The notes: generated by a model from the letters alone, not told the origin. A DNA stretch of 45,374 bases from Chloroflexota bacterium (GCA_024232355.1 JAAEPW010000960.1:1-45374); one strand, 5' to 3'. Shown: positions 32,108 through 41,249, counted from the stretch's first letter. Numbers and translations: made by a program.

Positions 32108-32332
32108 GTCTTTTCTCCTTTTGTTAATACCAATAGTTAGAATTCACAGTCAGAAATACCTGTGTCTGTTCAATGTAACATGCTAGGTACAATATACGAT
32201 GTGAGGTAAACGAGTTTTGGATGATGGGCGATGTCCATAACGTCATTATTGTACCACAAAAATCCCGCTTTTGTAGTCAAAAAGTTCTGATCATACACAG
32301 TCAGTCAGAAATGGCCTTGTTTTATGAATGTG

Positions 32333-33640
32333 CTACGCTGTGATGCGCCGGTAAAATAATGGCAGCCGTTGAACGGGCATATCGCTGATGGTGTGTGCTG
32401 CCAGCACGCGCTGGTGGGCGGCTTCCATTGCATCCCTGTCACTGGCGTGGATGGTAAATAGTGGTGTATCTTTTTGGACCAAGTCGCCTACTTTGTAGTG
32501 CACGATTATGCCGACACTGTGGTCAATCGGATCACTCTTTTTCTTCCGCCCGCCACCCAGTTCCACCACGGCCATCCCGACCTCGGCAGCGTTCAAGCTG
32601 GACAAGTAGCCGCTGCGCGGGGCAGGGACGGGCTTGATCAATCTGGCCTGAGGTAATCGCTTTGGTTCTTCGATGCAACTCACATCACCACCTTGAGCCC
32701 GTACCAATTCGGTGAACTTGCGCCATGCCGCTCCAGAGGACAGGGTTTCTAATGCTAGTGTGAGCGCAGCATTGGTGTCTGAGGCTTTGCCTCCCAGCAA
32801 TAGCATTTCTGAGGCTATAATCATACAGTGTTCGCGAAAATCGGCAGGGCCGCCCTCGTGTAGCGTGTTGATTGCCTCTCGCAGTTCGAGAGCGTTTCCA
32901 ACTGCCCAACCCAGTGGTTGGTTCATATCAGAGATGAGGGCGGTCACGCGCCGCCCGGCCTGGCTTCCCAGACGAACCAGTGCCTCGGCCAAGACCTCTG
33001 CTTCCTCCAGTGTCTTCATGAATGCGCCACTGCCTGTTTTGACGTCTAGTACAATGGCATCGGCACCAGCAGCCAGTTTTTTGCTCATAATTGAACTGAC
33101 GATGAGCGGAGTAGATGCTACGGTGGCGGTCACATCGCGCAGGGCGTACAATTTGCGATCAGCAGGGGCCAAGTCTGCACTTTGCCCGGTGAGGACGATA
33201 CCGATATCCTCCAGTTGAGTCTTGAACTCGGCCTCGCTTAGGTCGGTTCGATAGCGGGGAATGGATTCCAGTTTGTCTACCGTTCCACCGCTAAAGCCCA
33301 GCCCCTTTCCCGTCATTTTGGCAACGGGCATCCCACAGGCTGCAACCAGTGGCGCTACGACCAGGCTGACCTTGTCACCAACTCCGCCGGTAGAGTGCTT
33401 GTCCACTGCGGTAGATGTGATATCCTTCAGGTCCAACATATCGCCTGAATGGGCCATTGCTAGAGTCAGGTCGTGAGTTTCACGGTCGCTCATACCGTGA
33501 ATGTACACAGCCATCAGCCAAGCGGCGGCTTGGTAGTCAGAGATTTCGTCCTGAGCATATCCCTGGATAAAGAATTCGATCTCATCACGCGACATTTCGT
33601 GTCCATCGCGCTTTTTGGCAATTACGTCTGTTACATGCAT
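32333..33640 (-). CDS. pdp: Pyrimidine-nucleoside (thymidine) phosphorylase
   Basis: The enzyme splits thymidine, deoxyuridine or uridine with phosphate to free base and (deoxy)ribose-1-phosphate. The 435-residue protein has the glycosyltransferase-family-3 signature KHSTGGVGDK, MTGKGLGFSGGTVDKLE, the SSIMSKKLAAGADAIVLDVK block and a complete C-terminal domain (GYLSSLNAAEVGMAVVELGGGR, HKVG-like region). Length and motifs fit Pdp/DeoA. GAGGTGACC precedes the ATG. It is divergent from the deaminase-CYTH gene; TATAAT boxes for both directions lie in the 150-bp gap. With uridine kinase (5848) it would serve pyrimidine salvage. Confidence 0.95.
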   Translation of the reverse strand: MHVTDVIAKKRDGHEMSRDEIEFFIQGYAQDEISDYQAAAWLMAVYIHGMSDRETHDLTLAMAHSGDMLDLKDITSTAVDKHSTGGVGDKVSLVVAPLVAACGMPVAKMTGKGLGFSGGTVDKLESIPRYRTDLSEAEFKTQLEDIGIVLTGQSADLAPADRKLYALRDVTATVASTPLIVSSIMSKKLAAGADAIVLDVKTGSGAFMKTLEEAEVLAEALVRLGSQAGRRVTALISDMNQPLGWAVGNALELREAINTLHEGGPADFREHCMIIASEMLLLGGKASDTNAALTLALETLSSGAAWRKFTELVRAQGGDVSCIEEPKRLPQARLIKPVPAPRSGYLSSLNAAEVGMAVVELGGGRKKKSDPIDHSVGIIVHYKVGDLVQKDTPLFTIHASDRDAMEAAHQRVLAAHTISDMPVQRLPLFYRRITA

Positions 33641-33725
33641 TGGTCACCTCAGTTCTCGAATAATATGGCTGTTGGATGGTTTGGCCACTCACTTATTATA
33701 TCACAAATTTGTTCCAAGTGGGAAA

Positions 33726-33754
33726 TTGCGCCGAGATGCAATTTGATCTATAAT
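33726..33754 (+). promoter_or_regulatory. Promoter of the deaminase-CYTH gene
   Basis: TTGCGC (33726-33731) and TATAAT (33749-33754) are 17 bp apart, with a start near 33761. A minus-strand TATAAT (33700-33695) serves the divergent phosphorylase gene. The start position argues for the ATG at 33793 rather than the one at 33766. Confidence 0.7.
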
Positions 33755-33792
33755 GAATCAATTCGATGCGGCAAGTTGGGAGGCGTACTCTT

Positions 33793-35796
33793 ATGACTGA
33801 AGCAATCAATGTTGACGCAATATTGACCGGTGGTAGTGTCGTGACGATGAATGGAGAGTTTGCCCTCTTTAATCCTGGTGCAATTGCCATTCGTGGGGGA
33901 AATATTGAGGCTGTTGGACCCGCCGATCAAGTTATGGCCGTATATGCGGCGGATGACGTTGTGGATTGTAGTGGATGTGTGGTTATTCCCGGGTTGATCA
34001 ATGCGCATACCCATGCCCCAATGACGTTGTTGCGGGGGTTGGCTGATGATTTGCGGCTGGACGTCTGGTTGATGGGCTATGTGATGCCCGTAGAGCAGGA
34101 ATTCGTGCGACCTCGTTTTTGTTGGCTGGGCACGCAATTGGCCTGCGCAGAAATGATCCGTTCCGGCACGACTTGCTTTGCCGATATGTACTATTATGAG
34201 GAGGCTGTGGCCGACGCAACGGCTCAGGCTGGAATGCGGGCCGTCTGCGCTGAAACAGTGCTAAAGTTTCCGACCCCTGACGCTCAGAGTTACGACGAGG
34301 GTTTGCAGCGAACCCGTGATTTTATCCAACGCTGGAAGGGGCATCGTTTGATTACCCCCGCGGTGGGGCCCCATGCCCCTTATACAACGACAGAGGAACT
34401 TTTGCAGTCTTGTACTCAATTGGCACTCGAGTTTGATGTGCCACTTCATATTCACATTGCCGAAACTGCACAAGAGGTAAAAGATCATCGCGCCGCGTAT
34501 GGGATGCCAGTAGTACCTTGGGTAAAGAAACAAGGTGTCTTTGAGGCCAAGGTTACGGCTGCTCATTGCGTTCACCTGGATGAGGGAGAGATGAACACAT
34601 TGCACCATCACGGGGTTGGTGTGGCGCATAATCCTACCAGCAACCTCAAGTTGGCTAGTGGCATTGCGCCAGTAACACACATGTTGGATTTAGGACTTGA
34701 TGTGGGTATTGGTACTGATGGTCCCGCTAGCAACAATGATCTGGATATGTGGGAGGAAATGCGTCTGGCAGCGCTGTTGGCCAAGGGGGCAACGGCCAAC
34801 CCAACAGTTTTACCAGCACGGCAAGCGCTGGCGCTGGCGACTATTGGCGGGGCGCGAGCGTTACACATAGATGAGCTTGTTGGATCGCTAGAACCGGGCA
34901 AACGAGCCGATCTTGCCGTGGTAGACCTGCGCAATACGCACACCACACCCAAGTTCACACGCGATTCTGAGTCAGTGTATGCTCAATTGGTCTATGCGGC
35001 CAAGGCAAGTGACGTGAGGGATGTTATGTGCGAGGGTCAATGGCTGATGCGCGATCAAAAATTGCTCACGCTGGATGAGCAAGCGTTGACCGATGAAGCG
35101 GCCGGCGTCGCGCGCAAGATTGACACGTTTTTAATTCAGCGCGAAGAAAGCGTGCTGAGCAAGTTGTTGGTTATTGGGCAGGTGGCTCAAAAGGAAATGT
35201 TTGAGGTTCAGGTAAAGGTACACTTGGCTGATGGCGCACAAGTTGAAAGTCTGTTAGGCAATTCTGAGATTCTGATCCTCAAACCCTCGCTGCGTCGTCA
35301 GTATGACACTTATTTTTTGTTCAACGACACTTATCATAGCCGCTTGCGTTATCGAGAGGACGAGTTGTTTGATGAGGATAATCATGTGCAGGATGTAGTA
35401 TACCGGATGACGTTGACCAGCGAGACAAAGGAACGGGAGTATGATCGGTTGGTACTGCTTTCACGCTCTCGCTTTGATACGCAGGCGACGCGCAGCTTGC
35501 GATTTTACCGCGAGTATTTCAAGCCCGAGTCTGAGGTTGCAGTTTACAAGGAACGGCGTCGGTATCGCATTCGCTACGGCGGGACAGACTTTGCGATCAA
35601 TCTGGATCGATTGATCAAGCCGGAATTACCCGGTGTGTTTCTAGAAATTCAGAGCCGGACGTGGTCGCGGCAGGATGCGGGGCGGAAGGCGGAACTGATC
35701 GGTGAACTCTTGGATCTGTTACAGGTACAGGAGCCAGAGTTGGTGAGACAAGAGTATGTGGATTTAACGGTTGAGGTAGAGCGGCTAGGCGAGTAG
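33793..35796 (+). CDS. mtaD: SAH/MTA-type deaminase fused to a CYTH triphosphatase-like domain
   Basis: Residues about 1-445 are an MtaD/SsnA-like metal amidohydrolase, which deaminates S-adenosylhomocysteine, methylthioadenosine or adenosine. Motifs: PGLINAHTHAPM (metal His pair), HIHIAET, AAHCVHLDEGE, GIGTDGPASNN and a closing GKRADLAVVD. Residues about 465-667 look like a CYTH domain: FEVQVKV where E-x-E-x-K is expected (second Glu is Gln), then QYDTYF, RLRYREDE, YRMTLT, KERRRYRIRY and VFLEIQS. CYTH proteins bind triphosphates (class IV adenylyl cyclase, thiamine or tripolyphosphatase). The ATG at 33793 follows GGGAGG; the frame extends to 33766. Deaminase confidence is high, the CYTH call moderate. 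Confidence 0.85.
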   Translation: MTEAINVDAILTGGSVVTMNGEFALFNPGAIAIRGGNIEAVGPADQVMAVYAADDVVDCSGCVVIPGLINAHTHAPMTLLRGLADDLRLDVWLMGYVMPVEQEFVRPRFCWLGTQLACAEMIRSGTTCFADMYYYEEAVADATAQAGMRAVCAETVLKFPTPDAQSYDEGLQRTRDFIQRWKGHRLITPAVGPHAPYTTTEELLQSCTQLALEFDVPLHIHIAETAQEVKDHRAAYGMPVVPWVKKQGVFEAKVTAAHCVHLDEGEMNTLHHHGVGVAHNPTSNLKLASGIAPVTHMLDLGLDVGIGTDGPASNNDLDMWEEMRLAALLAKGATANPTVLPARQALALATIGGARALHIDELVGSLEPGKRADLAVVDLRNTHTTPKFTRDSESVYAQLVYAAKASDVRDVMCEGQWLMRDQKLLTLDEQALTDEAAGVARKIDTFLIQREESVLSKLLVIGQVAQKEMFEVQVKVHLADGAQVESLLGNSEILILKPSLRRQYDTYFLFNDTYHSRLRYREDELFDEDNHVQDVVYRMTLTSETKEREYDRLVLLSRSRFDTQATRSLRFYREYFKPESEVAVYKERRRYRIRYGGTDFAINLDRLIKPELPGVFLEIQSRTWSRQDAGRKAELIGELLDLLQVQEPELVRQEYVDLTVEVERLGE

Positions 35797-35856
35797 GACT
35801 GGGTGACACTGGGCCTTGTTGTCTCAAGTCAAGTGTAAATTGAAGGAGGAGAAGAT

Positions 35857-36912
35857 ATGACTGCTTGGATTTCAGAATTATTGGGCCAAAAGGATGCCGA
35901 CTACCTGTTGAGCCACGAGTGCGAGGGAATTCCCAAGGCGATGATTCATCTGCCTGGCCCCGATTTTATAGATCGGGTGATGGCTTTGACCGACCGTTCC
36001 GCTGTGGTATTGCGCAATATGCAAGCCATTTTTAATACTGGGCGATTGGCTGGTACGGGCTATCTTTCTATCCTGCCCGTTGACCAGGGAATCGAACACT
36101 CGGCCGGAGCCTCTTTTGCACCCAATCCACTCTATTTTGATCCTGCCAATATCGTCGAGTTGGCTATGGCTGGGGGCTGCAACGCGGTTGCTTCGACGTT
36201 AGGTGTGCTGGGAGCGGTGTCGCGCAAGTATGCGCACAAGATACCGTTTCTGGTCAAATTCAACCACAACGAGTTGTTGACCTATCCCAGCATGCATGAT
36301 CAGACGCTGTTTGCCAGCGTGCAGCAAGCCTTTGATCTGGGCGCGGTGGCTGTCGGCGCGACAGTGTACTTTGGATCTCCCGAGTCACGCCGACAGATCC
36401 AAGAAGTGAGCGAGGCATTTGCGTACGCCCACGAGTTGGGTATGGTTACAGTGCTCTGGGCTTATTTGCGCAACCCGGCCTTTAATCACGAGGGAGTAGA
36501 TTACCACGCCTCCGCCGACTTGACCGGACAGGCCAATCACCTAGCTGTCACCATCGGGGCTGACATAGTCAAACAGAAACTGGCGCAAAACAACGGTGGC
36601 TACACTGCGGTCAAATTTGGCCGGACGCACCCCAAAGTCTACAATGAACTAACTAGCGATCATCCTATCGACCTGGTTCGTTATCAGGTGTCTAACTGCT
36701 ATATGGGACGAATTGGTATGATCAACTCGGGTGGCGCATCGGGAGATAACGATGTGGCTCAAGCCGTAAGTACGGCCGTCATCAACAAACGGGCCGGTGG
36801 TATGGGTCTCATCTCGGGGCGCAAAGCGTTCCAGAAACCGATGGATGAGGGTGTCAAGCTGCTCAATGCAATTCAGGATGTGTATTTGTCGAATGAGGTA
36901 ACTGTCGCTTAA
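35857..36912 (+). CDS. fbaB: Class I fructose-bisphosphate aldolase (DhnA/FbaB family)
   Basis: The 351-residue protein is a TIM-barrel aldolase. Motifs are [14 protein letters not shown] near the N-terminus, [28 protein letters not shown], and the Schiff-base lysine region GADIVKQKL (K239), then [14 protein letters not shown] and [15 protein letters not shown] for phosphate binding. Bacterial/archaeal class I aldolases of this type cleave fructose-1,6-bisphosphate in glycolysis. The ribosome-binding site GGAGGAGAAGAT lies directly before the ATG and is perfectly complementary over 13 nt (35843-35855) to the candidate small RNA at 28857. The esterase gene follows after 8 bp. Confidence 0.93.
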   Translation: MTAWISELLGQKDADYLLSHECEGIPKAMIHLPGPDFIDRVMALTDRSAVVLRNMQAIFNTGRLAGTGYLSILPVDQGIEHSAGASFAPNPLYFDPANIVELAMAGGCNAVASTLGVLGAVSRKYAHKIPFLVKFNHNELLTYPSMHDQTLFASVQQAFDLGAVAVGATVYFGSPESRRQIQEVSEAFAYAHELGMVTVLWAYLRNPAFNHEGVDYHASADLTGQANHLAVTIGADIVKQKLAQNNGGYTAVKFGRTHPKVYNELTSDHPIDLVRYQVSNCYMGRIGMINSGGASGDNDVAQAVSTAVINKRAGGMGLISGRKAFQKPMDEGVKLLNAIQDVYLSNEVTVA

Positions 36913-36920
36913 AGAGGAAT

Positions 36921-37574
36921 ATGACGATACTAAAACCTGGCATCCACGAGCAAATACTCTCCTCCCGCGGTCAACGGTATACGCTTGCCATCCCTGATGG
37001 TTATACTGGTGATGCAGTACCTCTCATCATTGTGTTACACTGGGGCGGGGTGGTCACGCCGTTCTTTGGCAAGTCGATTCTGACCTATTTGGTTGAGCCA
37101 GCCCTGCGCGAATTGGGAGCCATTATGGTTGCGCCGGACTGTGTGCATAGAGATTGGACGAATCCCCAAAGTGAATCGCAAGTCATCGCGCTGCTGGAAT
37201 ATTTGCAAGAGCACTATAACATTGATGCTGATAGAACAATCATAACTGGTTACAGTAAAGGCGGCATGGGGACGTGGTATCTGGCGGCGCGGAACCAGGA
37301 CAAGTTTGCGGCGGCGGTGTTGATGGCCGGATACCCGCAGCCGGATTCGGCAGACGTCGAGTGGGAGATTCCGTTATACATTGTCCACAGTCGCCGAGAT
37401 GAGGTTGTACCGTTCGAGCCGACGGAACGACTGGTAGCTCAATTGAAGGACAAGGGCGTTGCGGTTGAGTTCGTGGTATTAAAAGATGTGACGCACTATG
37501 AGACGGGCCGTTTTGTCCAACCCTTGCGGGCAGCGGTTCCCTGGATTAAAAAAGTATGGTCAGAGATGATTTGA
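36921..37574 (+). CDS. Alpha/beta-hydrolase (esterase/dienelactone-hydrolase-like)
   Basis: The 217-residue protein has the core alpha/beta-hydrolase features. An oxyanion segment IIVLHWGG (about 36-43) and the nucleophile elbow GYSKGG (S112) come first, then an Asp after strand 6 (HSRRDEVVPF, D160) and the catalytic His in VTHYETG (H192). There is no signal peptide. It resembles cytosolic carboxylesterases or phospholipase-like esterases; the substrate is unknown. The AAGAGGAAT site precedes the ATG 8 bp after the aldolase gene, so the two are probably co-transcribed. No terminator is visible after it. Confidence 0.85.
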   Translation: MTILKPGIHEQILSSRGQRYTLAIPDGYTGDAVPLIIVLHWGGVVTPFFGKSILTYLVEPALRELGAIMVAPDCVHRDWTNPQSESQVIALLEYLQEHYNIDADRTIITGYSKGGMGTWYLAARNQDKFAAAVLMAGYPQPDSADVEWEIPLYIVHSRRDEVVPFEPTERLVAQLKDKGVAVEFVVLKDVTHYETGRFVQPLRAAVPWIKKVWSEMI

Positions 37575-37602
37575 CGTGATTTGCTCAGAAAAGCTATCAC
37601 GT
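37574..37602. promoter_or_regulatory. Inverted repeat overlapping the queA-operon promoter
   Basis: ACGTGAT (37574-37580) and ATCACGT (37596-37602) are perfect inverted repeats with a 15-bp gap. They sit across the -35 box, a typical position for a dimeric repressor. Confidence 0.4.
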
Positions 37603-37609
37603 GTAAAAT
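37581..37609 (+). promoter_or_regulatory. Promoter of the membrane protein-queA-formyltransferase-kynU operon
   Basis: TTGCTC (37581-37586) and TAAAAT (37604-37609) are 17 bp apart, giving a start near 37616 and a leader of about 57 nt before the ATG at 37673. Confidence 0.6.
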
Positions 37610-37672
37610 GTAGCCAATTGCTAATTTTGGCAACTGTCGTGTAAATCTTTATCTAGTTAAGGAGGTGGAGGA

Positions 37673-38203
37673 ATGTTTCCTGGATACGCTACACTCATCC
37701 CATATGTAGTAGCATTGTTGGCATACTTTGCTGGTCTTGTGGTTGCTATTTTTTTGTTGGTTCGATCCAAAGGGACGGCGGCTATCTTGGCGGTAGTAGG
37801 TTTTGCTTTGCTCGTCTTGATCGCTACTGGACAGATCGTTCTGTTCCTGCCACTAGTAATTCCAGGACTCTCTTTTCCTTCCTGGGTGATATGGGTTTTC
37901 AATTGCTGTTGCAGTATCTTGAATTTGGGTGCTATTGCGTCTCTGATCGTTTCTATTTGGCAGGCTGTGTCTGGTATGCCTGTTGGAGATGATGCGCAAG
38001 AGACTGAATACACTGATGACCCTTTGGAAGAAGGAGTGATCCTGGATGTTTTTGAGGAAGCGCCAGGGGATATTGCCTCTGCCACAATAAAACTGGACGA
38101 CACACTCGATGGCGAAATCCTAGAGGATACCCAGGCTGATTCGTCATACAAGACGCAGGTTTTGTCCGAGACGCAAGAGGGGGCTGCGGAAGAGAGCGAG
38201 TGA
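37673..38203 (+). CDS. Three-helix membrane protein with acidic cytoplasmic tail
   Basis: I do not recognise a family. The 176-residue protein has three hydrophobic helices (about 8-30, 35-62, 68-103 with a cysteine triplet at NCCCSI). A highly acidic tail of about 70 residues (DDAQETEYTDDPLEEGVILD and further) follows, probably disordered. A strong site AAGGAGGTGGAGG precedes the ATG. Its stop overlaps the GTG of queA (GTGA), so it leads the operon. The acidic tail could recruit soluble partners (inference). Confidence 0.75.
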   Translation: MFPGYATLIPYVVALLAYFAGLVVAIFLLVRSKGTAAILAVVGFALLVLIATGQIVLFLPLVIPGLSFPSWVIWVFNCCCSILNLGAIASLIVSIWQAVSGMPVGDDAQETEYTDDPLEEGVILDVFEEAPGDIASATIKLDDTLDGEILEDTQADSSYKTQVLSETQEGAAEESE

Positions 38204-39231
38204 AGACTGCCGAGTTCGACTATGAACTCCCGCCTGGATTGATCGCCCAAACCCCAATCGAACCGCGAGATACCTCTCGTTTGATGGTGGTGGATCGGCG
38301 CACCGGCGAAATCACCCATCGGCATTTTTACGATCTGATCGAGTTTTTACAGCCAGGTGATTTGCTAGTATACAATGAGAGCCGGGTGATTCCCGCCCGG
38401 CTCTTTGCCCGTAAACCGACTGGTGGGAGAGTGGAGCTTTTGCTGTTGCGACAGCGCACGGGTGATGTGTGGGAAGCACTTGTCAAGGGGAAACGTATTC
38501 ATTCAGGTATGCGATTGGTGTTACTCGATGATCCCAACGGACAACCTACCGGTGTCGAGGCTGAGGTGGTTGAGGAGGGCGAGCGGGGGATGCGTGTACT
38601 GGCATTCAATGCCCCAGTGTTGCCACTAGCTGAGCGAGTGGGTGTCACTCCGCTGCCGCCTTATATCCACACCCCTCTGACGGACGCCGAGCGCTACCAG
38701 ACTGTCTATGCTCACATGCCTGGGTCTGCGGCATCTCCCACTGCGGGCTTGCACTTTACGCCCGAACTGCTCAAAAAGCTGCACGAGATGAATGTCCAGT
38801 CTGCTTTTGTCACTTTGCACATTGGCCTGGATACTTTTCGGCCTGTGAACGAGGAACGTATCGAGGACCACCATATGCACACAGAGCATTGTTCGCTGAG
38901 TTCACAAGTGGCTGAGCAAGCGAATCACACCAAGCGAGATGGTCACCGCGTGATAGCCGTGGGGACGACGAGTGTCCGAGTGCTCGAAAGTGCCGCGCTT
39001 GAATCTCAATCTGTGCGGCCGTTTGAGGGAGCGACGGATCTGTTTATCTATCCGGGATGCGAATTTCGTGCTGTTGATGTGCTCATTACGAATTTTCACC
39101 TGCCCCGCTCGACGCTTTTGATGTTGGTGTCGGCTTTTGCTGGCAAAGAACTGTTGGATCGCGCCTATGCCGAAGCAATCCAAGAGCAATATCGCTTTTA
39201 TAGTTTCGGCGATGCAATGTTGATTCTTTGA
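38200..39231 (+). CDS. queA: S-adenosylmethionine:tRNA ribosyltransferase-isomerase
   Basis: QueA transfers the ribosyl group of SAM to preQ1 in tRNA to make epoxyqueuosine. The 343-residue protein carries the family blocks: YELPPGLIAQTPIEPRDTSRL at the N-terminus, LLVYNESRVIPARL, GGRVELLLL, PLPPYI, AERYQTVYA, GSAASPTAGLHFT, VTLHIGLDTFRPV and a C-terminal TNFHLPRSTLLMLVSAFAG. Length is near the usual 340-356. The start is a GTG overlapping the stop of the membrane protein. The formyltransferase-like gene follows after 17 bp. Other queuosine genes are not in the window. Confidence 0.97.
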   Translation: MKTAEFDYELPPGLIAQTPIEPRDTSRLMVVDRRTGEITHRHFYDLIEFLQPGDLLVYNESRVIPARLFARKPTGGRVELLLLRQRTGDVWEALVKGKRIHSGMRLVLLDDPNGQPTGVEAEVVEEGERGMRVLAFNAPVLPLAERVGVTPLPPYIHTPLTDAERYQTVYAHMPGSAASPTAGLHFTPELLKKLHEMNVQSAFVTLHIGLDTFRPVNEERIEDHHMHTEHCSLSSQVAEQANHTKRDGHRVIAVGTTSVRVLESAALESQSVRPFEGATDLFIYPGCEFRAVDVLITNFHLPRSTLLMLVSAFAGKELLDRAYAEAIQEQYRFYSFGDAMLIL

Positions 39232-39248
39232 AATGAGGAGATGTACCC

Positions 39249-39962
39249 ATGTCCTTACGCTTTGCTTTTCTGGTTCTCAAGGAACATCCATATGGGCAAG
39301 AGATGCTGCGCATTTTGCTAGAGTGGGGTTTCCGTCCTGGGCTCATTATTGATGAGGCCTCGCCAGTTGCGGACGAGGAACGGCAAAAGTTCCTTACCCG
39401 TATTGCCGGTCAACCCGTGCCACCGACCACCACTGATCTTATTGCCGGGTTAGATATTTTGCGCCAGGAGGTGAGCAATCACAACGATCAGGCATGTCGA
39501 GAGATGTTGGAGGCTTTTGAACCCGAGTTGGTGGTTTTGGGTGGTACTCGCATCATTCGCCCGCACATTCTAGAGGTCCCTCGTCGTGGGACGCTCAACG
39601 CGCACCCGGGACTTTTGCCCTGGCTGCGTGGTTCCTCGTCGGTGGGGTGGGCGCTCTATAAAGATATGGAGATAGGTTCCACGGTTCATTTTGTCGAGCC
39701 AAGCATTGACACCGGGCCGATTGCCTTGCGGCGAAAGCTGCAGGTTTATCGAAAAGACACTTATGAGTCTCTTGTTCGTCAGGTGCTCACTCTCTCTGGT
39801 GAGCTAATGGCCGAGACGCTAAAATTGCTCGATGCTGGTAAGGTGCAGGCGATTTCCCAAGATACAACTGTTGGCGAGACGTTGCGGGTGATTCCGCCAG
39901 AACTTTTGGAAGAGGGAAAAACGCGTTTGGCAGAGGGTCGTTACAGCCACTTTGTAGATTAG
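39249..39962 (+). CDS. Formyltransferase-fold protein (Fmt/PurN-like)
   Basis: The 237-residue protein has the formyltransferase catalytic triad: N117 and H119 in TLNAHPGLLPWLRG and D154 in SIDTGPI. It also has ELVVLGGTRIIRPHIL just before. It lacks the C-terminal domain of Fmt and the exact PurN length, so it is a stand-alone member of unknown substrate (N10-formyl-THF-dependent formylation, or formyl hydrolysis). It sits 9 bp before kynureninase in one operon, so it may deal with a formyl group of tryptophan breakdown (inference). GAGGAG precedes the ATG. Confidence 0.82.
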   Translation: MSLRFAFLVLKEHPYGQEMLRILLEWGFRPGLIIDEASPVADEERQKFLTRIAGQPVPPTTTDLIAGLDILRQEVSNHNDQACREMLEAFEPELVVLGGTRIIRPHILEVPRRGTLNAHPGLLPWLRGSSSVGWALYKDMEIGSTVHFVEPSIDTGPIALRRKLQVYRKDTYESLVRQVLTLSGELMAETLKLLDAGKVQAISQDTTVGETLRVIPPELLEEGKTRLAEGRYSHFVD

Positions 39963-39971
39963 GAGATTTTG

Positions 39972-41249
39972 ATGGTAGATTTGACGTTTGAATTAGGACT
40001 TGGATTTGCACAACGACTGGATACAGATGATGAACTGGCTTCTTTTCGAGATAAATTTGTCATTGCTGATCCAGACCTGATCTATATGGATGGCAACTCG
40101 CTGGGCCGTTTGCCTCGCCAAACGGTGGAGCGTATGCAAAGGGCAGTGGCGGTGGAGTGGGGCAGCGATCTCATTCGAGGCTGGAATGCTGGTTGGTACG
40201 AGGCTCCTACCAGAGTCGGAGAAAAGATTGCCCAGTTGGTGGGGGCGGGGCCAGGCCAGGTCGTGGTCAGCGATTCGACCACAGTCAACCTCTACAAACT
40301 GACGCTGGCCGCACTGGCGATGCGACCAGAGCGGAACCGGATCGTCAGCGACACGATGAACTTTCCATCCGATTTGTACGTTTTCCAAGGGAGTGCTCAT
40401 TTGCTGGGGGGACGTCATAAAGTTCACTTGGTTCCGTCCGCCGATGATATCACGGTGGATTCGAATGCTCTCTACGATGCCATAGATGAACAAACGGCGC
40501 TGGTTACCCTCTCGCACGTCACGTTCAAGAGCGGCTTTCTCTACGATGCAGCGGCGGTGACGGAGCGTGCACATCAGGTCGGCGCGCTGGTTCTGTGGGA
40601 CTTGAGCCACTCTGCCGGTGCGGTTTCAGTGGAACTGGATCGTTGGGGGGTTGATTTGGCAGTTGGTTGTACGTACAAGTACCTCAATGGTGGGCCAGGC
40701 TCACCGGCTTTTTTGTACGTGCGACGTGATTTGCAGGAGGAGACCCTCTCACCGATCTGGGGTTGGTTTGGTCAGCGATCTCCCTTTGCCTTTGGCCTGG
40801 AATACGAGCCGGTGGGAGGGGTGAATCGCTTCCTAGCCGGTACACCACCCATGCTATCATTGCTGGCGATGGAACCCGCTCTTGATCTCTTACTGGATGC
40901 GAGCATCGAACGCATCCGTCACAAGTCGATCCAATTGACTTCTTACATGATCTATTTGGCAGACGCTGTGCTGTCGCCGTTGGGCTTTGCTTTGGGCTCA
41001 CCGCAAGACCCGGTCTGGCGTGGTTCTCACGTCAGCGTTCGACACCCGGAGGGATACCGGATCAACCGGGCGTTGATTGAAGAAATGAATGTTCTTCCCG
41101 ACTTTCGTGAGCCGGACAACATCCGTTTGGGCTTGACCCCTCTCTATACGTCCTTTGCCGAGGTATGGGAAGCGATAGATCGTATCCGCCAGGTAGTGGA
41201 AGAGGAGCGGCACCTGCGGTACCCGACGGAACGATTGGCAGTAACTTGA
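39972..41249 (+). CDS. kynU: Kynureninase
   Basis: KynU cleaves kynurenine to anthranilate and alanine with PLP. The 425-residue fold-type-I protein has LIYMDGNSLGRLP at the N-terminus, SDSTTVNLYK for phosphate, WDLSHSAGA with the PLP-binding Asp, and the Schiff-base lysine in CTYKYLNGGPG (K236). It also has FLAGTPPMLSLLAMEPALDL and RVRHPEGYRI-like substrate residues (SVRHPEGYRINRALI). The TTG at 39969 is less likely than the ATG at 39972, which follows AGGAGATTTTG. It ends a plus-strand operon closed by the terminator at 41263. No tryptophan dioxygenase or formamidase gene is in the window. Confidence 0.93.
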   Translation: MVDLTFELGLGFAQRLDTDDELASFRDKFVIADPDLIYMDGNSLGRLPRQTVERMQRAVAVEWGSDLIRGWNAGWYEAPTRVGEKIAQLVGAGPGQVVVSDSTTVNLYKLTLAALAMRPERNRIVSDTMNFPSDLYVFQGSAHLLGGRHKVHLVPSADDITVDSNALYDAIDEQTALVTLSHVTFKSGFLYDAAAVTERAHQVGALVLWDLSHSAGAVSVELDRWGVDLAVGCTYKYLNGGPGSPAFLYVRRDLQEETLSPIWGWFGQRSPFAFGLEYEPVGGVNRFLAGTPPMLSLLAMEPALDLLLDASIERIRHKSIQLTSYMIYLADAVLSPLGFALGSPQDPVWRGSHVSVRHPEGYRINRALIEEMNVLPDFREPDNIRLGLTPLYTSFAEVWEAIDRIRQVVEEERHLRYPTERLAVT

